Positions 30,779 to 36,622 of a stretch of DNA of 36,622 nucleotides are shown here, one piece after another (positions within the stretch are counted from its first letter, which is position 1; each line of letters opens with the position of its first letter). Both the position numbers and the translations under genes were made by a program. A model generated the notes under the pieces. The model was not told where the DNA came from. It worked only from the letters and a program-made list of their open reading frames with translations, and ran no database searches. Origin of the DNA: an uncultured Verrucomicrobiales bacterium (GTDB lineage Bacteria > Verrucomicrobiota > Verrucomicrobiia > Verrucomicrobiales > Akkermansiaceae); NCBI GenBank assembly GCA_937885815.1, contig CALABM010000036.1, forward strand, positions 1-36,622, in the 5' to 3' direction.

Positions 30779-31266
30779 ATGTTCACTTTAGGTCCACAGG
30801 GAACAACGGTTACGGGAATCTTGGCGGCCCGTACCAGTTTTTCTGCCGTGTTACCCAACAGGATGGAGGAGAGGATGGAGTGATGACGATTGCCTATGAC
30901 CAGAATGTCAATATTGTGGCGAGCGCAGAAGTTATGCACGCACTCCACGATATCGTCTGCCTCTTCAGCTTTGCCATAGATGGGAATGTCCCAGTCTCGG
31001 CTGATCTGCTCCGCCAACAGATGCGCTCGCTTGTCAGCCATCTCGAGAACAGTGGTGGTCTTGTCCGCACAATCCATGGGAGAAATGGCAGTGAAGCCCC
31101 CCAGCATGTCCTCAGCGGCCATGCATCCGGCGGCATCCATCATGCACGGTTCCACTGCATGCAGCAGGTACATCTTTCCTCCGCACTTCTTTACCATATC
31201 CGCCGTGAAATCGAGAACAGGGCGGCCTTCTTCCGAAAAATCAGTAGCTGCGAGTATCCTTACCAT
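30775..31266 (-). CDS. Universal stress protein (UspA family)
   Basis: UspA-fold protein, 163 residues from ATG 31266 (MVRILAATDFSEEG). The fold is typical: an initial strand with the conserved Asp, then VLVIGNRHH...LGNTAEKLVRAAKIPVTVVP at the end. The ATP-binding pattern G-x2-G-x9-G-S/T is imperfect: the second Gly is His in GNRHH, and the last pair is Gly-Asn. Nucleotide binding is therefore uncertain. The annotatable ATG at 31272 directly abuts the -10 box and is unlikely to be transcribed, which favours 31266 and a leaderless mRNA. It is first in the unit with ymdB and tcdA. Confidence 0.88.
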   Translation of the reverse strand: MVRILAATDFSEEGRPVLDFTADMVKKCGGKMYLLHAVEPCMMDAAGCMAAEDMLGGFTAISPMDCADKTTTVLEMADKRAHLLAEQISRDWDIPIYGKAEEADDIVECVHNFCARHNIDILVIGNRHHSILSSILLGNTAEKLVRAAKIPVTVVPCGPKVNI

Positions 31267-31272
31267 AACCAT

Positions 31273-31301
31273 ATCTTATCAGTATTTCAGCATTAAGCCA
31301 A
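31273..31301 (-). promoter_or_regulatory. Promoter of the usp-ymdB-tcdA operon
   Basis: Minus-strand TTGGCT (31296-31301), 17 bp, TAAGAT (31273-31278). The predicted transcription start coincides with ATG 31266. Confidence 0.65.
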
Positions 31302-31339
31302 GAAGAAAATGCAGCAAAAATGCGGCCTGCCGTGCCTGA

Positions 31340-31348
31340 TGTTATAAT
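31340..31348 (+). promoter_or_regulatory. Extended -10 promoter of the basic-tail protein gene
   Basis: TGTTATAAT (31340-31348) is a full extended -10 with consensus TATAAT. No convincing -35 lies 17 bp upstream. The leader to ATG 31415 is about 60 nt and contains a run of seven G at 31392-31398. Confidence 0.5.
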
Positions 31349-31414
31349 TGGGCGTGTTTTCTTGCGGCAAAGGCATGATTTAGGCTTGAAAAGGGGGGGC
31401 TATGTTGGTAGGAT

Positions 31415-32014
31415 ATGCGGGCAATGCTATTTGAGAGACAACCACTGACTCCGCAGGGGCGAAAGGAAGTGCTGATGCGCCTTTTCGGTGCAGCGGCCAG
31501 CCGTGGTGGAGAGTGGTCTGCAGCGCAGCATGTGCCGGTGGCCGTTCTTGAGGCCCACGGTGATTTGGCCTCTCATGTGCGTTTCATGCTGGATGCCGCG
31601 CGTAACAATCGCACGCTATCCAAGGAGCAGCAGAAGCTGCTGCACAAGGCTGAGCGTATACTTGATTCTCTGCCTGAATGTATTCTGGAAACGCTTCCTG
31701 CCGGGCCAGAGGATAATTGGCTGCAGCTTTACCGCAAACTTGTGCAGATGCATGGGTACTTGGAGGATGCTCTTCCGGATTTGGACGCAGAGGAATATAC
31801 ATCCATCGTTCAGAAGATGGTGGCTCTGGCTGAGACGGTGGCAGCAAGTGCCGCGGTGGAGGTGAGTGCTGCCTCCATGTTTGCGCTGATGCTGGTGCAG
31901 ATGCACCTGAATAAGTATGAGCCGGTTAAGCAGAGCCGCCCGAGGCGCAAAAAGAAAGCTGCCGGCTCCTCTCGTAAAAAAGCCGCTCCTCGCAAGAGCG
32001 TGGAGAAAAGCTGA
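31415..32014 (+). CDS. Protein of unknown function with basic, histone-like tail, 199 aa
   Basis: Residues 1-165 look soluble and helical (TLSKEQQKLLHKAERILDSL, LQLYRKLVQMHGYLEDAL, and an Ala-rich helix VAASAAVEVSAASMFALML). The last 28 or so residues are rich in Lys, Arg, Ala and Ser (RPRRKKKAAGSSRKKAAPRK), like the tails of bacterial histone H1-like proteins, and could bind nucleic acid. No domain is recognised. ATG 31415 follows a weak AGG. It is the only plus-strand gene in this 13-kb stretch and has its own promoter. Confidence 0.7.
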   Translation: MRAMLFERQPLTPQGRKEVLMRLFGAAASRGGEWSAAQHVPVAVLEAHGDLASHVRFMLDAARNNRTLSKEQQKLLHKAERILDSLPECILETLPAGPEDNWLQLYRKLVQMHGYLEDALPDLDAEEYTSIVQKMVALAETVAASAAVEVSAASMFALMLVQMHLNKYEPVKQSRPRRKKKAAGSSRKKAAPRKSVEKS

Positions 32015-32025
32015 GTTTGTTGTTT

Positions 32026-32043
32026 GTCTCAGGTGGCTGAGAC
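32026..32043. terminator. Small hairpin between convergent genes
   Basis: GTCTCAG / CTGAGAC, a perfect 7-bp stem with a 4-nt loop, lies in the 38-nt gap between the two convergent stops. There is no T-run on plus and only CAAACAA on minus, so it may be a weak or factor-aided terminator. Confidence 0.35.
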
Positions 32044-32052
32044 GTGCTCATG

Positions 32053-33396
32053 TTAACGCCTGCGGACGCTGCGAGTGCTACCCGGTCGCAGGAAGCTGAG
32101 GGCAATGGCAGCTGTGAGCCATGTTACCAGCGCGGCACTTACATGGAACCACTCGCCGCTGAGCATCATCTTATAGGCACACCAGATAATGCCGGCAAAG
32201 GCGGCAAGCATGATGAGCTTGCGGAGCGGTGAGTACAGGAAAGGCAGCAGACGCACGGTGAAGAGTGCCGCAAGTACCATAATGCCCAAGCTGATGGGGC
32301 CATCTGCCGGGTTGCGGTACATGAGGCTGAGCCCCGGGGCTCCGGGTTCCGTGTGTTTCGTGATGCGCTCTTCGGCACAAAGTTGAGAGATGGTAGCGGC
32401 CATGAGTTCGCTGCGGCCTTCTGCTTGCTGAGATTCTGTGGGTTGTGTCAGCATCAGAATCTGCGGGGAGGGAGTTCCTTCCGCGGTGGGGGTGCCATCA
32501 ATGACATCGCTGACCTTCAGCGTGGTGGTATTGACTTGGTTCAGGCGAGTGCGTCCATGCTCGTCCAGCGGCAGGGTGATATTGCCCAGCTTGATATCAC
32601 GGCCGATGCGGATGTGAATGTCTGCCGCGGTGTACCCTTTAATCATGAGCGCCATGCGCAAGGGCAGCGTCGGAATGATTTCGCCGTTCCAGCGTACCAG
32701 TAGGGGGTAGGAGCGGGTTCCGGCGGTTGAGCCTCTCTGGGTGAGTCTTTCGTCATCCAGCCAGTCCGGTGCCCAAGCTAACTTCAGGGATTCCTGAGCC
32801 TGCATCAGGTGGTTTTCTACCGCCTTGTTGGCTGAGGGGAGGCCGGTGGTGTCTCCTTCCACGCAATCTGAAGGTATCGTGAAACGGCGAAGCACTGTGG
32901 GAGTGAAATCTGCCTCAGCCGCCGTTCTGCCACGCAGGCCGAGAGCCGCGTTCTCAAAGGCTTCCAAGCGCATGCAGACCATTTGCCGAGCAATGGCGGA
33001 ATCCTCACCTTCCCAGATGAAAGGGGCGCTGTAGGCAAGGTGGCGTACGCCTCTGCCGGAAAGTTTGTTCAGGAGGACGGCTGTATCCTGTGCGCCCAGT
33101 GGCAGAGCCGCAAAGCAGCTACGGGCGGCCTCGGCATTCAGCTCCATCACGCCAACGGCGGGGCACTCCATGTGGCGAGTTTCGGTAATGACATCCGGCT
33201 CCGGCGGTGCGGTCTCGCCTTCGTGGAGGAGGTGGAGGGTGCGATCTGTCGGGACAGAGCCGAGGAAGTGGGCTGCATTCAGGTACAGGCGGTTGTCAAG
33301 CCACTCCAGACGGTTACCAATGCTCATGGTTACCGCCACGATGATGACCAGCCAGAAAAAGCTGTTCCATTTACTCAGATAACGTCTTGCAGCCAT
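32053..33396 (-). CDS. CHASE2-like membrane protein without an output domain, 447 aa
   Basis: Topology is one N-terminal membrane helix (about 12-28), an extracytoplasmic domain of about 330 residues, then three closely spaced helices near the C-terminus (LGIMVLAALFTVRLLPFLY, LIMLAAFAGIIWCAY, VSAALVTWLTAAIALSFL) and a short basic tail. This is the CHASE2 layout. The sequence supports it with LPLRMALMIKGYTAADIHIRIGRDIKLGNITLPLDEHGRTRLNQ-like spacing. CHASE2 normally senses an external signal for an attached cyclase or kinase, but none is fused here. ATG 33396 overlaps the AmgK-like gene by 22 nt. The assignment is moderate, from topology and a weak motif. Confidence 0.6.
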   Translation of the reverse strand: MAARRYLSKWNSFFWLVIIVAVTMSIGNRLEWLDNRLYLNAAHFLGSVPTDRTLHLLHEGETAPPEPDVITETRHMECPAVGVMELNAEAARSCFAALPLGAQDTAVLLNKLSGRGVRHLAYSAPFIWEGEDSAIARQMVCMRLEAFENAALGLRGRTAAEADFTPTVLRRFTIPSDCVEGDTTGLPSANKAVENHLMQAQESLKLAWAPDWLDDERLTQRGSTAGTRSYPLLVRWNGEIIPTLPLRMALMIKGYTAADIHIRIGRDIKLGNITLPLDEHGRTRLNQVNTTTLKVSDVIDGTPTAEGTPSPQILMLTQPTESQQAEGRSELMAATISQLCAEERITKHTEPGAPGLSLMYRNPADGPISLGIMVLAALFTVRLLPFLYSPLRKLIMLAAFAGIIWCAYKMMLSGEWFHVSAALVTWLTAAIALSFLRPGSTRSVRRR

Positions 33397-34340
33397 TGGG
33401 CGACTTCTCTGAGGGGTGAATTGAGTTGTACGCGGTCGGTCACCAGACGCAACCTTCTCAGCCCTATGGGGATGAGGCTGAGGTACCATTCCTTATGCTG
33501 ATTGTAGCCGATGTTGGCAAAGGCGCCGAGGGCTTGCATGAGCCGCTGCATGGCACAGGCAAGGAAGATGTCTTCGTGTAGTGCGGCCCCATTCATCTCT
33601 GCATACAGCGAGAGCAGTTCTTCGCATTCCTGCTCGGTGAAGTTCATGTACGGGTCATACACGAGGGAGGCGATGTCATACTCCGCTCTGCCGTAGCGCA
33701 TGCCCTGAAAATCAATGAGCCATGCCTTGCCCTCGCTGAGCATGATGTTCTGGCTCTGGCAGTCACGATGAACCGGTACGCGCGGCAGTGCCGCCAGTTC
33801 TTCCGCCATGCGGTGCAGCGCAGGGTGCGCCGCAAAGGATGCCGCATCCTTGCCCAAATGCCTGCCCACGAGGTGCTCGGCAAAGTATTCCTGCTCCCAG
33901 CGGTACATGGCAGCCTCGAAAGCCGGCTGAAGTTCCCATGTGGGCTTCAGGCTGTGCAGCGGGATAAGGGCACGGAAGGCTTTGGCGTACGCGGCCTTAC
34001 GGATGGGCCAGGGGGCATCTTTAAGGCTGAGAAGGTCGGTACCGCCTAAATCTTGCACCAAGCAGGCTCCACGTCCTTCTCCGTAATCAGCTTTGCTCAG
34101 TATGGCCGGTACATTCATGCCAGCTGCAGCAAGCCCTTGGGCTGCCGGTACAAAGGAGGCGTTGTCCGCTCTGTCCGCCGTCCAGTAAATGCCGAGAATG
34201 CCCGCGGTTTCCGGCTGGGTGGAGCGCATGATGCTGCGCCCTGATGCTCCCGCGGCAATAAGTTGCATGGAATCAGCTCCGACCGGGAGGCGGAGCCGCT
34301 CCTGCATGAGTGTTGCAATAGCCTGAGCGGGAGAGAACAT
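33375..34340 (-). CDS. Aminoglycoside-phosphotransferase-fold sugar kinase (AmgK-like)
   Basis: A 321-residue APH-superfamily kinase with catalytic loop PVHRDCQSQNIML (189-201; Asp193 base, Asn198 metal) and metal-binding Asp210 in WLIDFQGMRYG. The following EYDIASLVYDPY is typical of AmgK, the anomeric kinase that phosphorylates MurNAc/GlcNAc at C1 in peptidoglycan recycling. Its usual partner MurU is not next to it. Simple antibiotic resistance is less likely, because the loop variant and context fit the AmgK group. It lies 11 nt after an anchored membrane protein gene and overlaps the CHASE2-like gene. Confidence 0.78.
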   Translation of the reverse strand: MFSPAQAIATLMQERLRLPVGADSMQLIAAGASGRSIMRSTQPETAGILGIYWTADRADNASFVPAAQGLAAAGMNVPAILSKADYGEGRGACLVQDLGGTDLLSLKDAPWPIRKAAYAKAFRALIPLHSLKPTWELQPAFEAAMYRWEQEYFAEHLVGRHLGKDAASFAAHPALHRMAEELAALPRVPVHRDCQSQNIMLSEGKAWLIDFQGMRYGRAEYDIASLVYDPYMNFTEQECEELLSLYAEMNGAALHEDIFLACAMQRLMQALGAFANIGYNQHKEWYLSLIPIGLRRLRLVTDRVQLNSPLREVAQWLQDVI

Positions 34341-34351
34341 AGCAGATGGTA

Positions 34352-34855
34352 TTATTCAACTCGGAAGAAACTCAGCTCGCTTTCCGGTTGCTGTTTGTGG
34401 GGGGTAGGCTTAGAAGATGCTCTGGGGATGACGACTTTAATGGCATCCTCGTCTTCAAAATCTTCCTCATGTGCTGCGTTGATGACATGGGCTTTGGCCT
34501 CCTGAATGGAAGGCGTACGCTGCGGTGCCGGTGCCGGCTGAGCCTTGAAGTAAGCGCCTTGGGGCAAAGGTGCAGGTTTTTTAATGGGGGTGCTGTTAGC
34601 TGCCACAGGCTTTGCCTCCTGCTGTGTAACCAGCTGCTGCATAATCTGCTGCTGTGTAAGGGTGTATAGAATGCGCGTGAGGATGTACACCGCCGCGCTG
34701 ACTGCCAGCGGCCAAGCGGCCTGCGCTAACTCACTGAAGAAGTCATGCGTATCCATGCCTTTTTCTGCACTCATGAGTACAGAAGCTGTGCACACAATAC
34801 CACAGAACGCAAAAAATGCGGATACGAGATAACCTGCTATGAGCGCCAAAAGCAT
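34352..34855 (-). CDS. Membrane protein with proline-rich cytoplasmic tail, 167 aa
   Basis: Two hydrophobic helices (MLLALIAGYLVSAFFAFCGI and AAWPLAVSAAVYILTRILY) are followed by a polar tail rich in Gln, Pro and Ala, and an acidic patch EEDFEDEDA. The tail is probably cytoplasmic. No family is recognised. ATG 34855 was chosen because the strong promoter -10 box ends only 7 nt upstream. The in-frame ATG at 34864 lies inside the -10 and cannot be transcribed. It is the first gene of the unit leading to the AmgK-like kinase and the CHASE2-like protein. Confidence 0.7.
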   Translation of the reverse strand: MLLALIAGYLVSAFFAFCGIVCTASVLMSAEKGMDTHDFFSELAQAAWPLAVSAAVYILTRILYTLTQQQIMQQLVTQQEAKPVAANSTPIKKPAPLPQGAYFKAQPAPAPQRTPSIQEAKAHVINAAHEEDFEDEDAIKVVIPRASSKPTPHKQQPESELSFFRVE

Positions 34856-34862
34856 GTGAAGC

Positions 34863-34890
34863 ATTTTACCAAATGGGCGCTGCCTGTCAA
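34863..34890 (-). promoter_or_regulatory. Strong promoter of the membrane protein/AmgK-like/CHASE2 operon
   Basis: Minus-strand TTGACA (34885-34890), 16 bp, TAAAAT (34863-34868). The predicted start site falls at ATG 34855, implying a leaderless mRNA. Confidence 0.75.
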
Positions 34891-34929
34891 ATTCTAATTG
34901 CGTGCACAGTTCGTTATTGACGCGCAAAA

Positions 34930-34959
34930 CGCCCCCGCAGCTCATCAGCCATGGGGGCG
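34930..34959 (-). terminator. Terminator of the PEP-CTERM gene region
   Basis: Minus-strand stem CGCCCCC / GGGGGCG with a 16-nt loop followed by TTTTG. It lies 35 nt beyond the orphan PEP-CTERM stop and would end transcripts coming from the right. Confidence 0.7.
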
Positions 34960-34968
34960 CTTACCACA

Positions 34969-34987
34969 CATGCAATTGTTTTGCATG
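34969..34987. repeat. Short inverted repeat
   Basis: CATGCAA / TTGCATG, 7-bp arms with a 5-nt loop, between the terminator and the orphan PEP-CTERM tail. It may be a regulator site or a chance palindrome. Confidence 0.3.
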
Positions 34988-34994
34988 AATCTAA

Positions 34995-35066
34995 TTACTT
35001 CTGTCTACTGCGGCGCATTGCCAGAGCTGCCAGTGCCAGTAAGCTCAGTGTTGCTATAGTGGGCTC
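34995..35066 (-). pseudogene. Orphan PEP-CTERM sorting tail
   Basis: Minus-strand reading gives 23 residues beginning EPTIATLSLLALAALAM and ending RRSRQK-stop. It differs at a few positions from the tail of the neighbouring PEP-CTERM gene at 35167-35235 (EPTTATLSLLALAALAM, RRRRK), and the two share long identical DNA runs. No start codon or gene body precedes it directly. The similarity begins exactly at the Glu of the motif, and the first Pro is replaced (RRREPT). It looks like the 3' remnant of a second PEP-CTERM gene, or an alternative C-terminus reached by a frameshift. Confidence 0.7.
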
Positions 35067-35166
35067 CCGTCTTCGAGTCTCGCTTCGCTCGCTTGCTTGG
35101 GGCTTCGCGTCTGCGCTTGCTACGCCCTCACAAGACGCCGAGGCTGGACGCCTACTTAGCGAGGGG
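35067..35166. repeat. GC-rich spacer between two PEP-CTERM tails
   Basis: 100 bases rich in CGCTTCG / GCGAGCGAAGCGAG-type and GACGCC words, unlike the flanks. On the minus strand it is open in the same frame as the orphan tail. That frame differs from the one used by the intact gene. It has the look of a dispersed intergenic repeat, but only one copy is present in the window. Confidence 0.4.
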
Positions 35167-36622
35167 TTATTTGCGTCTACGGCGCATAGCCAGAGCTGCC
35201 AGTGCCAGCAGGCTCAGCGTGGCCGTAGTGGGCTCGGGAACGACATTGTTAACCCCTTGCAGGTAAACCACGTTGGCGGTGCTGTCGTAGTGCAGCGTGG
35301 TGTTTTCATTAATACCGGTACCGGTGAAGAAGTCACTTGCCAACAGCGTGGTGGAGCTGTCTACTTCTTCCCCATCCATGAGGAACTTCACGATGTCGAC
35401 ATTGGAGAAGAGCTGCACCAGACCCTCCTCGCTGTATTCTGTACCAAGGGTGAACACAAGATTGATTTTCTCGCCATCGCTCGTAGCGTTGAACGTTAGG
35501 ATAGAGCCCTCGGTCATGTTGATGCCGGTGCCATCTGTCACCAGCGTAGAACCGGCAGCGAAGGTCAAATCACCATTGATAACATTGAGGCTGGATAAAC
35601 GATAGGCCGCTACCATCGAATCGATTGCTGATGTTGTAACAGCTATATCGCCAATAGCTAAGGTCGCACCGGCGGCAATGTTGATTTCATCAGCTGTAAC
35701 GCTGGCGCCATTGCTCAGCTGCAGCGTGGCAGAAGCGCCTACTTCTATCGTGGCATTCGTGGCAACAAGCTCAGCATCGCTGACGGCGAGCGTGGCATTG
35801 CTTCCTGCTGCAATGCTTATTGTTTCACCATTGACCTTGAGTACGGCGCCATCCACAATCTGCAAACTACCGCCATTCACATATACGTTGCCCCGGATTT
35901 CGCTGGTCTGAGAGTTCTGGATTTCAGCATCTGTGGCAGTACGGTTTTCATTATTAGCGGCCAGAATTTCATTCAGATGCTGCTCGGCATATTTGCCGCT
36001 GAAGATGATGTCACCACCGGCGCTTTGTGTGTTGCCTTCCGCATCTGTGTAATCGCTGTTGAAATATGAAGTGTCACTTATGTATACGGAATCATAGAAG
36101 GTGATATTCCCGCCGGTCTTGGCAGAAAGTGTCATGCCTCTACCACTATAAATAATACCGCGCAGGCGGTATACCCCACTACTATTTTCGTAGTTCTTTT
36201 CAAATAAGACACTATCATTACCTTGGATGGTCACAGTGGAAGCATAGATAGCGCCGCCGTAGGAGTTGTAGGAGGAGGAGGAGTTGCCTGAGAAAGAAAC
36301 ATCGCCATTTTGGCTGATGGTTACAGTGTTAGCATAGATAGCGCCGCCGTAGGAGTAGGCGTAGGAGGAGGAGGAGGAGTTACCTGAGAAAGAAACATCG
36401 CCATTTTGGCTGATGGTCACGTCGCCGTAGTAAGCAAAGATAGCACCGCCGTAGGAGTAGGAGTCGTCGGAGGAGGAGGAGTTGCCTGAGAAAGAAACAT
36501 TGCCATTATGGCTGATGGTTAAGACATTGCCAGCATAAATAGCGCCGCCGCTGGAGTCGAAGTAGGAGGAGGAGGAGGAGTTGCCTGAGAAAGAAACATT
36601 GCCATTATGGCTGATGGTTAAG
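35167..36622 (-). CDS. PEP-CTERM surface protein with Ser-rich repeats (5' end outside window)
   Basis: At least 484 residues of a larger protein whose frame is open to the right edge, so the start is not visible. The right part holds repeats of about 30-34 residues with pattern V/L-T-I-S-x-N-G-x-V-S-F-S-G-N-S-S-S-S...Y-G-G-A-I-Y-A. The rest is a parallel beta-helix-like region (ILAANNENRTATDAEI, LKVNGETISIAAGSNATL, LQLSNGASVTADEINIAAG) like autotransporter passengers. It ends VVPEPTTATLSLLALAALAM plus RRRRK, a PEP-CTERM tail recognised by an exosortase system and typical of Akkermansia-like Verrucomicrobiota. It is likely exported and cell-surface attached. Confidence 0.85.
   Translation of the reverse strand, partial: LTISHNGNVSFSGNSSSSSYFDSSGGAIYAGNVLTISHNGNVSFSGNSSSSDDSYSYGGAIFAYYGDVTISQNGDVSFSGNSSSSSYAYSYGGAIYANTVTISQNGDVSFSGNSSSSYNSYGGAIYASTVTIQGNDSVLFEKNYENSSGVYRLRGIIYSGRGMTLSAKTGGNITFYDSVYISDTSYFNSDYTDAEGNTQSAGGDIIFSGKYAEQHLNEILAANNENRTATDAEIQNSQTSEIRGNVYVNGGSLQIVDGAVLKVNGETISIAAGSNATLAVSDAELVATNATIEVGASATLQLSNGASVTADEINIAAGATLAIGDIAVTTSAIDSMVAAYRLSSLNVINGDLTFAAGSTLVTDGTGINMTEGSILTFNATSDGEKINLVFTLGTEYSEEGLVQLFSNVDIVKFLMDGEEVDSSTTLLASDFFTGTGINENTTLHYDSTANVVYLQGVNNVVPEPTTATLSLLALAALAMRRRRK
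36237..36621 (-). repeat. Tandem repeats of 90-102 bp coding for TISxNGxVSFSGNSSSS units
   Basis: Four near-identical units begin at about 36621, 36522, 36420 and 36327 (minus strand), with a decayed fifth at 36237 (VTIQGNDSVLF). Each contains a TCC triplet run (GGA on plus) of varying length coding for 4-5 Ser. The array continues to the window edge. Confidence 0.85.

Noticed and set aside
33375..34340. Aminoglycoside resistance gene
   Set aside because: The kinase fold is APH-like, but the HRDCQSQN loop, IDFQ, EYDIASLVYDP and operon context fit AmgK-type cell-wall sugar kinases better.
36237..36622. CRISPR-like array at the right edge
   Set aside because: The repeats are 90-102 bp, in frame, and code for a Ser-rich protein repeat with no unique spacers.
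1..36622. tRNA, rRNA or riboswitch genes
   Set aside because: No cloverleaf with a TTCGA-type T-arm, no rRNA-like stretch and no recognisable riboswitch core was seen in the intergenic gaps. A covariance-model scan could still find a small RNA.

Overview
This window looks like a chromosomal segment of a Gram-negative, LPS-making member of the Verrucomicrobiota, most likely an Akkermansia-type bacterium. The lineage call rests on a PEP-CTERM sorting tail (VVPEP, hydrophobic stretch, MRRRRK) on a serine-rich repeat surface protein at the right edge, a Kdo transferase (waaA), a lipoprotein, and the moderately high GC of the housekeeping genes. It is an inference from protein character. There is no rRNA, tRNA, CRISPR array, transposase or phage gene.

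Layout, left to right. 1-630: end of a small membrane protein and two tiny genes. 0.8-2.1 kb: a flavodoxin-like reductase facing a secreted thermonuclease. 2.1-7.7 kb, minus strand: an anchored unknown protein, a GltS-type symporter, waaA-rsmD, and two tandem paralogous secreted proteins that also share a promoter. 7.7-9.2 kb: BamE-like lipoprotein and galM. 9.2-14.2 kb: HAD phosphatase and birA (minus), GNAT and an anchored YD-like repeat protein (plus), a TPR protein (minus). 14.3-19.2 kb, plus strand: two pseudouridine synthases, pyrE-nagZ, a sugar-nucleotide epimerase, a SWIM zinc-finger protein. 19.3-21.6 kb: a 740-residue secreted protein with an acidic tail. 21.6-29.2 kb, minus strand: a tightly overlapping five-gene unit of secreted protein, PHP phosphatase, giant LigA, zinc-ribbon/BRCT protein and PfkB kinase. 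29.2-31.3 kb: usp-ymdB-tcdA operon (minus). 31.4-32.0 kb: lone basic-tailed protein. 32.0-34.9 kb: membrane protein, AmgK-like sugar kinase and a CHASE2-like membrane protein (minus). 34.9-36.6 kb: an orphan PEP-CTERM tail, a GC-rich spacer, and the 3' part of the PEP-CTERM repeat protein.

The most unusual item is the NAD-dependent DNA ligase. It is 1346 residues, about twice the usual size, because about 590 AT-rich, helical, repeat-containing residues sit inside its helix-hairpin-helix domain, between intact catalytic/zinc modules and the BRCT domain. The next gene in the same unit encodes a second BRCT protein with a zinc ribbon, so the pair may form an unusual nick-sealing complex.

A second theme is gene expression. 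At least seven genes have a good sigma70-type promoter whose -10 box ends only 6-9 nt before the start codon, with little or no room for a ribosome binding site. This predicts leaderless or nearly leaderless mRNAs. A third theme is cell-envelope turnover: NagZ, an AmgK-like kinase, WaaA, a 4-epimerase-like enzyme and several secreted proteins. No complete novel defence system or mobile island was seen.
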